A stretch of DNA of 51,933 nucleotides from Bradyrhizobium sp. ORS 375. Lineage in GTDB: Bacteria > Pseudomonadota > Alphaproteobacteria > Rhizobiales > Xanthobacteraceae. The notes beneath the pieces were generated by a model that saw nothing but the letters and a program-made list of their open reading frames with translations, was not told the origin of the DNA and ran no database searches. The stretch is from assembly GCF_000239775.1 (NCBI RefSeq), contig NZ_CAFI01000194.1, positions 1 to 51,933 of the forward strand. The letters run 5' to 3'. Of this stretch, positions 35,236 through 44,253 are shown one piece after another. Made by a program: the position numbers and the translations under genes. The first letter of the stretch is position 1. Each line of letters begins with the position of its first letter.

Positions 35236-35603
35236 CCATCCCGTTGCGCGGTAGGGGACGGTTCGCGGTCGTCACGGACGTTGGCAGCGGGGAGCGGTGG
35301 ACGCGGGCGGCGGCGTGTGATGAGCACGGACGAACGTTTCGCTCGCGGACGGTGAAGGCGCGTGGTTCTGATACTCCGATGCTAGTATCCAGCGTCATGC
35401 GCGATAGCGCATGGCGCGACATGGTGGCCAGAAAGCCCGGTGCACCAGGAAGAGCGCGCTATAGCCTGTTAAAACCATCGCGCGGGGAAGGCCGGGTGTG
35501 TTCGGCCAGACCTGTGGTGACTGCCGCCTGCTTTTTTTCTGCAGGCGGGCCACGGGCGCGGCCAGCGCCCGGCCTTCCCTGCGCCCTCCGATTGGAGAGG
35601 GCG
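35236..35603. repeat. Compound dispersed repeat ending in a branched palindrome
   Basis: The core is a 17-bp stem (35480-35496/35568-35584, one G-U) enclosing two hairpins: CCGCCTGC/GCAGGCGG (35524-35531/35541-35548, loop with seven T) and GGGCGC/GCGCCC (35554-35559/35565-35570). A further stem CGCCCTC/GAGGGCG (35582-35588/35597-35603) follows. The 250 bp before it stays open in one plus frame (35244-35798), which gives the recurring spurious protein type I recall from many Bradyrhizobium genomes. Copy number cannot be counted in this window. Confidence 0.65.
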
Positions 35604-35868
35604 GGAGTTGGAGCATCACTCGGGCGCGGGATGCGTCGCGAGAAGGTGGGTGCTTGTTTCCCTGATAGCCCGATGCTGTTTGAGATTGTGGATCAGATGA
35701 TGGTGCATGCCCATGCGCCGGCTGATGGCTTTGCCGTCGGCGATGAGGTGTGCCGCACGTTCGGGGCCTCATGGTTCGAGACGCGCCGCGGACGATGATC
35801 TCGCCTCGGATCGGCCCGATCGGTGCGGCGTTCCTCACCATGGGGGTCGAAGATCTCGCCGCGCGGAC

Positions 35869-35907
35869 GGTGCGCTCCCCTCCCCGCAAGGGGGAGGGGA
35901 GTGCACC
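35869..35907. repeat. Strong C-rich/G-rich hairpin
   Basis: A 17-bp stem with one G-U pair (35869-35885/35891-35907), built on CTCCCCTCCCC and GGGGAGGGGAG, loop of five bases. Related in type to 70-91 and 12154-12175. It lies 50 bp beyond the terminator of the fumarylacetoacetase-family gene. Confidence 0.8.
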
Positions 35908-35955
35908 GTCGGGTGCCGTGGCTGGGTGCTGCACTTCAGACGTCTGGCGAACGAA

Positions 35956-35982
35956 AAAAGGCCGCGCGGGGCGCGGCCTTTT
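35956..35982 (-). terminator. Intrinsic terminator of the FAH-family gene
   Basis: On the minus strand the stem GGCCGCGC/GCGCGGCC (35960-35967/35971-35978), loop of three bases, is followed by a run of T (A-run at 35954-35959 on plus). The A/T flanks extend the stem by four pairs. It is 48 bp past the stop codon of the gene at 36030. Confidence 0.85.
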
Positions 35983-36029
35983 GACGATGAGGTCTGCGGC
36001 GCTGAGGCCGCTCTGCGAGGCGCGACGGC

Positions 36030-36728
36030 TTACTTCGCCGCCGGCCCGATGCTCACCTTCAGCGTGCCGACGCCGTCGACGCCGCATTCGATCTTGTCGC
36101 CTGCGACCACCGCCGCGACACCGGCCGGCGTGCCGGTCATGATGATGTCGCCGGCGGCGAGTTCGACCTGCTGGGAGAGCTTCCAGATGATCTCCGGCAC
36201 GTTCCAGATCAGCTCGGAGAGGTCGCCCTTTTGCCGCTCGGTGCCGTTGACCGACAGCCAGATCTTGCCCTTCGCAGGGTGGCCGATCTTGGATGCGGGC
36301 TGGATGGCGGAGCACGGCGCGGAATGGTCGAACGACTTTCCGACCTCCCAGGGGCGCTGCATCTTGCGGGAGGCGAGCTGCAGGTCGCGGCGGGTGAGGT
36401 CGATGCCGACGGCGTAGCCGTAGACGTGGTCCAGCGCCTTGTCGGTCGGGATGTTGAGGCCGCCGCTCTTGAGCGCGACCACCAGCTCGACCTCGTGATG
36501 CATGTCCTGGGTCAGCGGCGGGTAGGGGATGACGGCGCCCTCGGGCGCCAGCATGTCGGCGTGCTTGGCGAAGAAGAACGGCGGATCGCGCTCGTCATTG
36601 CCCATCTCGCGGATGTGCTCGAGATAGTTGCGGCCGACGCACCAGATGCGGCGGACCGGGAAGACACCGGCTTCGCCCTGGACGGGAAGAGAAGGCTGCG
36701 GGAAGGCCGGGATGACGGTGGAGCTCAT
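36030..36728 (-). CDS. Fumarylacetoacetate hydrolase-family protein
   Basis: The 232-residue enzyme belongs to the FAH superfamily of metal-dependent C-C hydrolases, isomerases and decarboxylases. Diagnostic features are WCVGRNYLEHIREMG (residues 29-43), the metal-binding HHEVELVVALKSGG (Glu pair, about 77-90) and GYAVGIDLTRRDLQ. GDIIMTGTPAGVA lies near the C-terminus. The size is that of the single-domain type (YcgM/HpcE-like, maleylpyruvate or 5-carboxymethyl-2-hydroxymuconate hydrolysis) rather than eukaryotic FAH. Substrate is not determinable. Start ATG 36728 is supported by composition. It lies just downstream of the MsbA-like exporter gene on the same strand (30 bp), possibly co-transcribed. 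Confidence 0.85.
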   Translation of the reverse strand: MSSTVIPAFPQPSLPVQGEAGVFPVRRIWCVGRNYLEHIREMGNDERDPPFFFAKHADMLAPEGAVIPYPPLTQDMHHEVELVVALKSGGLNIPTDKALDHVYGYAVGIDLTRRDLQLASRKMQRPWEVGKSFDHSAPCSAIQPASKIGHPAKGKIWLSVNGTERQKGDLSELIWNVPEIIWKLSQQVELAAGDIIMTGTPAGVAAVVAGDKIECGVDGVGTLKVSIGPAAK

Positions 36729-36758
36729 GAAAGGTCTCGATGCGGTGAAATGGGCTTT

Positions 36759-38564
36759 TCAGGATGTCGCGGTCATGAGGATGACGTTCGGCCCCATGTC
36801 GCGCTGTTGCAGGCGGAAGAACGAAGCATAGCGGCCGCCACGGCGCAACAGATCGTCATGCCGGCCCCGCTCGACGATTTCGCCGGCCTCGACCACCAGG
36901 ATGGCGTCGGCGTTCATGATGGTGTGCAGGCGATGCGCGATGACGATGGTGGTGCGGTTCTGGCAGAGATGCTCGATCGCCTCCTGCACCTGGCGTTCGG
37001 ACTCGGAATCCAGCGCCGCGGTGGCCTCGTCGAGCAGGATAACGGGTGCGTTGCGGATCAGCGCGCGGGCGACCGCGATGCGCTGGCGCTGACCGCCGGA
37101 GAGTTGCGTGCCGTGCTCGCCGACCGGCGTGTCGTAGCCGAGCGGGAAGCCCATGATGAAGTCGTGCGCGCAGGCCGCCTTCGCCGCCTCGATGATCTCG
37201 GCCTCCGTCGCCCCCGGCTTGCCGAAGGCGATGTTGGCGCGGATCGAGTCGCGGAACAGATAGACGTCCTGGCCGACATAGGCGGTCTGCGCCCGCAGCG
37301 AGTGCCGGGACACGGCCGAGATCGACTGGCCGTCGATCAAGATGTCGCCTGCGGTGGCCTCGTAGAAGCGCAGCAGCAGCGCCAGCACGGTCGACTTGCC
37401 GCCGCCGGACGGGCCGACCAGGGCGGTGACCTTGCCGGGCTCGGCCGTAAAGCTCATGCGCTTGAGCACCGGCTCGTTGTCGCGATAGGCGAAGGAGACG
37501 TCGCGCAGCTCGATCTTGGCGTCGCTGAGCTTCAGCGCCGGCTTGTCGTCGTCGGGCCGCTCGCTGGCCGGGCTGTCGACGACTTCGAGCAGCATGCGGG
37601 CGCCAACCAGCTGGCTGTTGAGGTCGATGTTGAGCCGCGCCAGCCGCTTCGCCGGCTCGGTCGCCATCAGGAAGGCGATCATGAACGAGAAGAACTGGCC
37701 CGGCGTGGCGTCGAGCGCGACCACCGAGTAGCCGGCATACATCAGGCAGCCGGCGACGGCGAAGCCGCCGAGCATCTCCATCAGCGGATTGGAGCGGTTG
37801 GAGACGCGAGCCATCTTGTTGGCGTTCTGCTCGACGGCGGCGATGTTCTCGTCGATGCGCGCGCGCATCGCCGCTTCCATCGTGAACGCCTTGACGGTGC
37901 GGATGCCCTGCAGCGATTCCTGCATCGTCTCGAGGATGTCGGCGGTGCCGGTGAACTGGTTGTAGGCGAGGCCCTTGATGCGCTTGACCAGCTTGCGCAG
38001 CACCAGCATCGCCGGCGGCACCACGAGCAGGCCGAGCAGCGACATCCAGGGATCCTGCAGCACCATCACCGCGATCATGCTGATCAGGGTGACGAGATCG
38101 CGCCCGATCGCGTTGATCAGCATGCTCAGGATGTCAGTGATCGACTTGGCGCCGGAGGTCAGGCGGGCCAGGAACTCGGAGGAATGGCGCTCGGAGAAGA
38201 AGCCGACGCTCTCGTTCATCAGCTTGGCGAACAACTGCCGCTGGTTGTTGGCGAGGATGGCGTTGGAGATCTTCGACAGGATGACGGCGTAGCTGTAGGT
38301 GGTGATGCCCTTGACGAACAAGAGCAGCACGGTGACGCCGGAGAGCGCGACGATGCCGGGGATGCTCTTCTCGACATAGGCCTTGTTGATGACCTGGCCG
38401 AGCACGTAGGTCGCCGTGGCGCTGGCTCCGGCGGCGACCGCCATCAGCGCGAAGGCGGTGAGATAGCGGCGCCAGTAGACGAGGCCCTGTTCCATCACGA
38501 GGCGGCGGATCAGGATCGCGGCGCCATAGGGATCGTCGGTGATCTTCTTCGGAAATTCGGCCAT
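36759..38564 (-). CDS. MsbA-like ABC exporter (fused permease-ATPase)
   Basis: The 601-residue half-transporter has a six-helix membrane domain (about 30-320) and a C-terminal ATPase. Walker A is GPSGGGKST, the Q-loop region VGQDVYLFRD, the signature LSGGQRQR, Walker B VILLDEATAALD, and the switch histidine lies in IVIAHRLHT. It functions as a homodimer or heterodimer to flip lipid-linked or amphipathic cargo outward; LPS region nearby makes lipid A or another glycolipid plausible, but multidrug roles fit as well. Start at ATG 38564 (MAEFPKKI) is preferred; upstream frame to 38636 is proline-rich shadow. It sits 102 bp after galE on the same strand. Confidence 0.88.
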   Translation of the reverse strand: MAEFPKKITDDPYGAAILIRRLVMEQGLVYWRRYLTAFALMAVAAGASATATYVLGQVINKAYVEKSIPGIVALSGVTVLLLFVKGITTYSYAVILSKISNAILANNQRQLFAKLMNESVGFFSERHSSEFLARLTSGAKSITDILSMLINAIGRDLVTLISMIAVMVLQDPWMSLLGLLVVPPAMLVLRKLVKRIKGLAYNQFTGTADILETMQESLQGIRTVKAFTMEAAMRARIDENIAAVEQNANKMARVSNRSNPLMEMLGGFAVAGCLMYAGYSVVALDATPGQFFSFMIAFLMATEPAKRLARLNIDLNSQLVGARMLLEVVDSPASERPDDDKPALKLSDAKIELRDVSFAYRDNEPVLKRMSFTAEPGKVTALVGPSGGGKSTVLALLLRFYEATAGDILIDGQSISAVSRHSLRAQTAYVGQDVYLFRDSIRANIAFGKPGATEAEIIEAAKAACAHDFIMGFPLGYDTPVGEHGTQLSGGQRQRIAVARALIRNAPVILLDEATAALDSESERQVQEAIEHLCQNRTTIVIAHRLHTIMNADAILVVEAGEIVERGRHDDLLRRGGRYASFFRLQQRDMGPNVILMTATS

Positions 38565-38666
38565 TCTGGTCCCTGGCCGCGCGGGCAAATCGCCGGGCGG
38601 ACAAGAGTGCTTGCCCGCTCGGGGCGGCTTTTTCAAGCCCCCCGGTCCACGGCTAAGTGCTTGATT

Positions 38667-39680
38667 CTAGGCCGAGGCCCGCTGCTCCCTGTCGCTGTGG
38701 CGTTCCAGGAACAGTTTCTCCTCCCAGGCCAGCGCGTGGGCGGCGATTGTTTCCAGATTGTCATAGGCCGGCGTCCAGTCGAGCAGCGCCTTGAGACGGC
38801 TGGTATCGGCCACCATGCTCATGATGTCGCCGGGACGGCGCGGGGCGGTTTGCACCGGAATGACGCGGCCGGACACGCGGCGCACGGCCTCGATGGTCTC
38901 GAGCACCGAATAGCCGCGGCCATAGCCGCAGTTCAGCGTGGTGGAGGCGCCGCCGGCGCGCAAATAGGCGAGCGCGGCGCGATGCGCCTGGGCGAGGTCG
39001 CTGACATGGATGAAGTCGCGGATCGCGGTGCCGTCCGGGGTCGGATAGTCGGTGCCGTAGATGTCGATCTTGGCGCGCTGGCCGGTCGCGACCTCCATCG
39101 CGATCTTCATCAGATGCGTCGCGCCGACGGTGGCGAGCCCGATGCGGCCGTGCGGATCGGCGCCGGCGACGTTGAAGTAGCGCAGGGCGACATAGTTGAG
39201 GTCGTGCGCCGCGGCGGTGTCGTGCAGCATGATCTCGGCCATCAGCTTCGAAGTGCCGTAGGGCGAGGTCGGCCGCGTCGGCGCGGTCTCGGGCACCGGA
39301 ACCTGGTCCGGATTGCCGTAGACGGCCGCGGTCGAGGAGAAGATGAAGCGGTTGACGCCGCGCTTGACCGCCGCGTTCAAGAGGCTGCGCGTGGTCATAG
39401 TGTTGTTGCGGTAGTACAGCAGGGGATCGCGCACCGACTCCGGCACCACGACGGAGCCGGCGAAATGGATGATGCTGTCGACGCCGTGCTGGCTGATGAC
39501 GCCGTCGACGAGGTTCTCGTCGCCGGCATCGCCGATGAACAGCGGCACCTCGCTCGGCACGAAGCCGGAGAAGCCGGTGGAGAGGTTGTCGATCACCACG
39601 ACGCTTTCGCCGGCCTCCGCCAGCGCGAGCACCATGTGGCTGCCGATATAGCCGGCGCCGCCGGTGACAAGCACGGTCAT
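38667..39680 (-). CDS. galE: UDP-glucose 4-epimerase GalE
   Basis: The 337-residue short-chain dehydrogenase-like enzyme interconverts UDP-glucose and UDP-galactose. NAD motif GGAGYIGSH is at residues 7-15, the catalytic serine-tyrosine-lysine is visible as FSSTAAVYG and YGTSKLMAE, and the sugar-binding part is RYFNVAGADPHG. C-terminal NCGYGRGYSVLE is the family pattern. Start ATG 39680 (MTVLVTGG) is preferred; upstream frame adds only 11 residues. It opens the surface-polysaccharide region and is divergent from an LpcC-like glycosyltransferase gene. Confidence 0.93.
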   Translation of the reverse strand: MTVLVTGGAGYIGSHMVLALAEAGESVVVIDNLSTGFSGFVPSEVPLFIGDAGDENLVDGVISQHGVDSIIHFAGSVVVPESVRDPLLYYRNNTMTTRSLLNAAVKRGVNRFIFSSTAAVYGNPDQVPVPETAPTRPTSPYGTSKLMAEIMLHDTAAAHDLNYVALRYFNVAGADPHGRIGLATVGATHLMKIAMEVATGQRAKIDIYGTDYPTPDGTAIRDFIHVSDLAQAHRAALAYLRAGGASTTLNCGYGRGYSVLETIEAVRRVSGRVIPVQTAPRRPGDIMSMVADTSRLKALLDWTPAYDNLETIAAHALAWEEKLFLERHSDREQRASA

Positions 39681-39808
39681 TGTTTGACGCGATCCCTGTT
39701 TGTTTTGCGGCACACTAACGCCCGCGAAATGAAGGACCTGTTGCGGGGGATCGCGAACTGGCGGCGGTGCTGAATGTTGCGTATAGGGAACCGTTAAAAT
39801 TGGAGTGA

Positions 39809-40858
39809 ATGGTGCAAGCCGAGCCGTTTTCCGCAGGAGATCTCGATGTCATCGTGCCGAACCTGCACCGCCGCTATTCCGGCGTGACGGCGACCAATCG
39901 CATGGTGGCGCCGAAGCTCGCGAAGCTGGTGCGCGCGGCCTGGCTCGGCAGCTACGCGCCGGACGGGATCGCGCGGATGCACGCGCGCGATCTGCTCAAG
40001 GTGTGGGGCCGGCGCCGGCCGTTGATCTGGCACGCCCGCCGCAACGACGAGATGATCATAGGCGTGATCCTGCGCGCGCTCGGCTGGCCACTCAAGCTGG
40101 TGTTCACGTCAGCCGCGCAGCGCCATCACAGCTGGATCACCCGCTGGCTGATCCGCCGCATGGACGCGATCATCGCCACCAGCGACATCTCGGCGTCCTA
40201 TCTGAAGCGCGAGGCTGTGGTGGTCACGCACGGTGTCGACACCGAGGTTTATGAGCCGCCCGCCGATCGCGCTGCCGCGTTCGCCGAAAGCGGCCTGCCG
40301 GGCAAATACGCCATCGGCTGCTTCGGCCGCGTCCGCGCGCAAAAGGGCAGCGACGTATTTGTCGCCGCGATGTGCCGGCTGTTGCCGCGCTATCCGGATT
40401 TCTCCGCGGTGCTGGTCGGCGCCGTCACGCCGGAACAGATGCCGTTCGCGAGCGATCTCAAGAAGCAGATCGCCGCGGCGGGGCTCGAGCAGCGCATTGT
40501 CATTACCGGCGAACTCGACATCGCCGATGTGCAGCGCTGGTATCAGCGGCTGACGATCTACGCTTTCACCTCGCGCAACGAAGGCTTTGGCCTGACCTTG
40601 ATCGAGGCGATGGCCGTCGGCGCCGCGCTGGTCGCGGCACGGGCTGGTGCGGCGGAGATCGTGGTTGAGGAGGGCGTGACGGGCAGGCTGGTGCCGCCAG
40701 GCGATGTCGATGCGCTGGTGGCCGCGCTCGAGCCGCTGATGCAGGATCCGGAAGCGGCGCGCGTGATGGGCGAGCGGGCGCGAACGCGCGTGATGGAGAA
40801 GTTCAGCCTCGAAGCCGAGGCCGAGAAGATCGCCGCGGTCTATCGCGGACTGGTCTGA
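39809..40858 (+). CDS. GT4 glycosyltransferase, LpcC-like (LPS core)
   Basis: The 349-residue GT-B protein has a donor-binding C-terminal domain with [19 protein letters not shown] (about 255-275, the E-x7-E motif) and phosphate-binding [13 protein letters not shown] near residue 173. The N-terminal domain ([20 protein letters not shown]) resembles rhizobial LpcC, which adds mannose to the Kdo of the LPS core. That assignment is by resemblance I remember, not by alignment. The 3' end overlaps gmhB on the opposite strand by 19 bp (40840-40858). It is divergent from galE across 128 bp. Confidence 0.8.
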   Translation: MVQAEPFSAGDLDVIVPNLHRRYSGVTATNRMVAPKLAKLVRAAWLGSYAPDGIARMHARDLLKVWGRRRPLIWHARRNDEMIIGVILRALGWPLKLVFTSAAQRHHSWITRWLIRRMDAIIATSDISASYLKREAVVVTHGVDTEVYEPPADRAAAFAESGLPGKYAIGCFGRVRAQKGSDVFVAAMCRLLPRYPDFSAVLVGAVTPEQMPFASDLKKQIAAAGLEQRIVITGELDIADVQRWYQRLTIYAFTSRNEGFGLTLIEAMAVGAALVAARAGAAEIVVEEGVTGRLVPPGDVDALVAALEPLMQDPEAARVMGERARTRVMEKFSLEAEAEKIAAVYRGLV

Positions 40859-41367
40859 GCAATGACATCGGCGACGAACGCATCGAGGTCGCCGCCGGCG
40901 AACAGGAAGCCGGGCAGGCCGGCCGCTTCCGCTGCCGCGATGTCGGAAGCGCGGTCGCCAATCACGAAGCTGCCCTCGCGCCGGATGGGCCAGTGCTGCA
41001 TCAGGTCGAGGATCATGCCCGGCTGTGGCTTGCGCCAGGGATGTTCGCGCAGATACTGCTCGACGGAGCCTTCGGTATGGTACGGGCAGTAGCGGATGTC
41101 GTCGATCACGGCCCCCTGCGCCGCCAGCTCCGCCCGCATCCAGTCGTGCAGGCTGAGCACGTCGTCCTCGCTGAACAGCCCGCGCGCGACGCCGGACTGG
41201 TTGGTGAAGAGGAAGACGTGATAGCCGGCCTCGTTCAGCCGCCGGATGGCGTTCGCCACATTCGGCATCCAGCGGATGCGCTCGGGCGAGCCGATGTAGT
41301 TGTCGTCATGATTGATGACGCCGTCGCGGTCGAGAAACGCTGCGGGCTTCAGGGGAGCGCTGGTCAT
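40840..41367 (-). CDS. gmhB: D-glycero-D-manno-heptose-1,7-bisphosphate 7-phosphatase GmhB
   Basis: The 175-residue HAD-type phosphatase acts in the ADP-heptose pathway. The HAD motif [10 protein letters not shown] has the nucleophile Asp13 and Asp15, motif II is [11 protein letters not shown], and the lysine and Asp motifs are [10 protein letters not shown] and [12 protein letters not shown]. The zinc-type insertion (cysteine in YCPYHTEG) is partly present. It is coupled to gmhA, whose stop codon abuts its ATG at 41367, and its 3' end overlaps the opposing glycosyltransferase. Confidence 0.93.
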   Translation of the reverse strand: MTSAPLKPAAFLDRDGVINHDDNYIGSPERIRWMPNVANAIRRLNEAGYHVFLFTNQSGVARGLFSEDDVLSLHDWMRAELAAQGAVIDDIRYCPYHTEGSVEQYLREHPWRKPQPGMILDLMQHWPIRREGSFVIGDRASDIAAAEAAGLPGFLFAGGDLDAFVADVIAQTSPR

Positions 41368-41964
41368 CTAGGTCTGGTCTCGCATCAAGGCCGCCTCGAT
41401 CGTCTCGCAGATGCCATGCGCTGTCGCGAGGTGGATCTGCTGGATCAGCGGCGTGTCGTCGCTGGGCGCGACCAGCAGCTCGTCGCACAATTCGCCCATC
41501 GCGAGCCCCTTGGTACCGGTGAAGCCGACCGTAACCAAGCCGCGCTCGCGCGCCTTGCGCAGCGCGTTGAGGATGCTCGGCGACCGGCCGGAGGTCGAGA
41601 TCGCTAGCAGCACGTCGCCGGCAACGCCGAGTCCCTCGACCTGGCGGGCGAAGACGTGGTCGAAGCCATAGTCGTTGCCGATCGCGGTCAGCGCCGAGGT
41701 GTCGGTGGTCAGCGCGATGGCCGCATAAGCGGGCCGCTCCCGCTTGTAGCGGCCGACGATCTCGGCGGCGATGTGCTGCGCATCCGCCGCGCTGCCGCCA
41801 TTGCCGACGATCAAGAGCTTGTGGCCGCCGCGTAGCGCCGCGATGATCGCCGCCGCGATCCGCTCGGCGCTGGCGAGCATCGTGGCATCGCCGGCAGCAT
41901 GCTCCATCGCCGCTTGGGAGCGGGCGAGATGGCTGGCGATCAGGCTGTCCGGGGCGTGGGTCAC
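41368..41964 (-). CDS. gmhA: Sedoheptulose-7-phosphate isomerase GmhA
   Basis: The 198-residue SIS-domain enzyme converts sedoheptulose-7-phosphate to D-glycero-D-manno-heptose-7-phosphate. SIS motif: LLIVGNGGSAADAQHIAAE near residues 49-67, substrate loop AISTSGRSPSILNAL near 120-134, and C-terminal IHLATAHGICETIE with the conserved histidine. Start is GTG 41964, the first available. It sits between waaF-like and gmhB in a minus-strand operon. Confidence 0.94.
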   Translation of the reverse strand: MTHAPDSLIASHLARSQAAMEHAAGDATMLASAERIAAAIIAALRGGHKLLIVGNGGSAADAQHIAAEIVGRYKRERPAYAAIALTTDTSALTAIGNDYGFDHVFARQVEGLGVAGDVLLAISTSGRSPSILNALRKARERGLVTVGFTGTKGLAMGELCDELLVAPSDDTPLIQQIHLATAHGICETIEAALMRDQT

Positions 41965-42021
41965 GATGACGGCTCGGGTTGCGGTGAAGCCGGTGTAGGA
42001 GGCGCCGGGGCGCTCGGCAAG

Positions 42022-43086
42022 CTAGGGGGCGACCGGGATCGCCGCGCCGGCCAGGATCTGCCGGGCGATGGCAGCGACATCAGTCGCCGGGATGTCGCGC
42101 ATGCAGCGGTGATCGTTCATGCGGCACACCGGGCGGTGGCAGGGCTGGCAGGGCACCTGGGTCTTGGTCTGGACCGTGGCGGCGAGGCCGTTCAGCGGCG
42201 CCCAGTGGTACGGGCTGGTCGGGCCGAAGATGCCCATGGTCGGCGTCCCAAGCGCGGCAGCGATATGCATCAGGCCCGAATCGTTGGAAATCGCGACGCC
42301 CGCGGCTGCCATGGCCAGGATACCGTTGCGCAGGTCGGTTCCTGTCAAGTCGCGGACGGCAGGACCGCCGGTGGCGACAATCTCAGCGGCCAGCGCCTTC
42401 TCGCCGGGGCCGCCGACGACCCAGACGTCCAGCCCGGCGGCGAGCAGCAGCCGGGCTGCCTCGCCGTAGAACGGCCAGCGCTTGGCGGCGCCGACCGATC
42501 CCGGCGCCAGCGCCACAGCGGGGCGGCTGCCGAGACCGTTGGCCTCCCGCCAGCGCGCGACGTCCTCTGCCGGCACACGCAGCTGCGGCACCGGCCATTC
42601 CGGCGGCAGCGGCGCGCCGTCGGGCAGGGCCAAGGCAGCGTTCTTGTCGATGAACCGCGGCAGCGCCTTCTCGCCCCAGCGCCAGCGATTGAGCAGCCCG
42701 AACCTGATCTCGCCGACGAAGCCAACCCGCTCGGGAATGCCAGCGAGCGCCGGCGCCAGCGCGGATTTCCAGGTCCGCGGCATGACCAGCGCCGTGCGAT
42801 AGTGGCGCTCGCGCAACATGCTGGCGAGATGCCACTGCCTGGCCAGCGCCAGCCGGCTGCGCGGCAGGTCCCAGACGATGCCGGAGCGGACGCCGGGCAT
42901 GTAATCGACCAGCGGCGCGCACAGCGATGTTACCAGCAGATCCACAGGGCGATTCGGCCAGCGCTCCTTGAGCACCCGCACCACGGTGTGCCCGCGGACG
43001 AAATCCCCGATCCACATGTAGGGGATGATCAGGATGGGGCTGGTGTCCTCAGCGTCCACCGCGATCTTGGCCGAATTGGAATTCAT
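42022..43086 (-). CDS. waaF: GT9 heptosyltransferase-like protein (WaaF-like)
   Basis: The 354-residue GT-B protein belongs to family GT9 (ADP-heptose:LPS heptosyltransferases). Typical features are DLLVTSLCAPLVD and GIVWDLPRSRL in the N-terminal domain and the nucleotide-binding LAPGSVGAAKRWP, then VAISNDSGLMHIAAALGTPTMGIFGPTSP in the C-terminal domain (quoted in part). PYHWAPLNGLAATV and cysteine-containing CQPCHRPVCRMNDHRCM complete the WaaF-type tail. It is the first gene of the waaF-gmhA-gmhB minus-strand set and divergent from hldD. Confidence 0.88.
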   Translation of the reverse strand: MNSNSAKIAVDAEDTSPILIIPYMWIGDFVRGHTVVRVLKERWPNRPVDLLVTSLCAPLVDYMPGVRSGIVWDLPRSRLALARQWHLASMLRERHYRTALVMPRTWKSALAPALAGIPERVGFVGEIRFGLLNRWRWGEKALPRFIDKNAALALPDGAPLPPEWPVPQLRVPAEDVARWREANGLGSRPAVALAPGSVGAAKRWPFYGEAARLLLAAGLDVWVVGGPGEKALAAEIVATGGPAVRDLTGTDLRNGILAMAAAGVAISNDSGLMHIAAALGTPTMGIFGPTSPYHWAPLNGLAATVQTKTQVPCQPCHRPVCRMNDHRCMRDIPATDVAAIARQILAGAAIPVAP

Positions 43087-43234
43087 TCTTTGTCTGCCTG
43101 GCTCCGGCGCGCTGGTACCCGCTCAGCCGCCACAGGTAAAGTGCGCCGGACCCGGCCGTCACCAAACCGCTTACACTTTGCCGCCGCATGCGCTACGCGA
43201 GGGCCGGGTTTTCGGGTCAAGGACGGGTTGCGGA

Positions 43235-44215
43235 ATGTTGCTGGTGACCGGCGGCGCCGGGTTTATCGGATCGAATCTGGTCGCGGCGCTGAACGAGGCC
43301 GGCCGGACCGATGTCGTGGTGTGCGACACGCTGGGCAGCGAGGGGAAGTGGCGCAACCTGGCCAAGCGGCAGCTGGCCGATGTCGTGCCGCCATCCGACC
43401 TGGACGCCTGGCTGAAGGGCCGCAGGCTCGACGCCGTCCTGCACATGGGCGCGATCTCCGCGACCACGGTGGTCGACGGCGACCTCGTGATGGAGCGCAA
43501 CTTCCGCAGTTCCCTGCGCCTGCTCGACTGGTGCACGGCGAATCTGACGCCGTTCATCTACGCCTCGTCGGCGGCGACCTATGGCGACGGCGCGCAGGGG
43601 TTCGTGGATGATCCGTCGCTCGCGGCGCTGAAGACGCTGCGCCCCATGAATCTCTACGGCTGGAGCAAGCATCTGTTCGACACCGCGATCGCGGCGCGCG
43701 CCGAGCGCGGCGAAAGGCTGCCGCCGCAATATGTCGGGCTGAAATTCTTCAACGTGTTCGGCCCCAACGAGTACCATAAGGGCTCGATGATGAGCGTGCT
43801 GACCCGTCGCTTCGACGACATCAAGGCGGGTCAGACGCTGCAGCTGTTCAAGTCGCACCGCGACGGCATCGCCGACGGCGACCAGCGCCGCGACTTCATC
43901 TATGTCGACGACGTCGTGCGCGTGATGCTGTGGCTGCTGGCCACGCCGTCGGTCTCCGGGCTGTTCAATGTCGGCACGGGGCAGGCGCGCAGCTTCAAGG
44001 ACATGATGCTGGCGGTCTACACCACTCTCGGCGCAACGCCGCGGATCGAGTACGTCGACATGCCTGAAGCGATTCGCGGCAGCTACCAGTACTTCACCCA
44101 GAGCAATGTCGACCGCCTGCTGGCCGCCGGCTACAACGGCGGTTTCACGCCGCTCGAGGATGCGGTGGCCCTCTATGTCCGAGACTATCTCGATTCCGCC
44201 GACCGCTTCCGCTAG
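43235..44215 (+). CDS. hldD: ADP-glyceromanno-heptose 6-epimerase HldD (RfaD)
   Basis: The 326-residue NADP-dependent epimerase converts ADP-D,D-heptose to ADP-L,D-heptose. The Rossmann motif is GGAGFIGSN (residues 6-14), the conserved HMGAISATT lies near 75, the catalytic tyrosine-lysine is [12 protein letters not shown], and [12 protein letters not shown] with [21 protein letters not shown] are the family hallmarks. I start at ATG 43235; the open frame from 43025 upstream overlaps waaF in antisense and has no start signal. It is followed after 38 bp by hldE. Confidence 0.93.
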   Translation: MLLVTGGAGFIGSNLVAALNEAGRTDVVVCDTLGSEGKWRNLAKRQLADVVPPSDLDAWLKGRRLDAVLHMGAISATTVVDGDLVMERNFRSSLRLLDWCTANLTPFIYASSAATYGDGAQGFVDDPSLAALKTLRPMNLYGWSKHLFDTAIAARAERGERLPPQYVGLKFFNVFGPNEYHKGSMMSVLTRRFDDIKAGQTLQLFKSHRDGIADGDQRRDFIYVDDVVRVMLWLLATPSVSGLFNVGTGQARSFKDMMLAVYTTLGATPRIEYVDMPEAIRGSYQYFTQSNVDRLLAAGYNGGFTPLEDAVALYVRDYLDSADRFR

Positions 44216-44253
44216 ACGAGTTCGTTCCGACCACTGCACCGAGACTGCCGCTG

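Larger units (their letters stand above)
34962..36029. other. About 1.07 kb without a credible gene, rich in repeats
   Basis: The first 270 bp is AT-richer and has no clear gene; frames at 34861-35355 (+) and 35019-35327 (-) have neither ribosome binding sites nor domain content. From about 35236 a compound dispersed repeat begins (see that entry) and continues to about 35625. A second hairpin element lies at 35869-35907 and a terminator at 35956-35982. Confidence 0.6.

Noticed and set aside
35019-35327. 102-codon minus-strand ORF
   Set aside because: No ribosome binding site, no recognisable domain, overlaps the start of the compound repeat; composition is not gene-like.
35395-36315. 306-codon minus-strand frame in the repeat region
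   Set aside because: Runs through hairpin elements and the terminator of the FAH gene; the translation is repeat-derived and has no start signal.
36231-39773. Plus-strand open frame of 1180 codons over the FAH, exporter and galE genes
   Set aside because: It is the antisense shadow of three well-supported minus-strand genes in GC-rich DNA; the translation is low-complexity His/Gln/Arg/Gly/Ala without domains.
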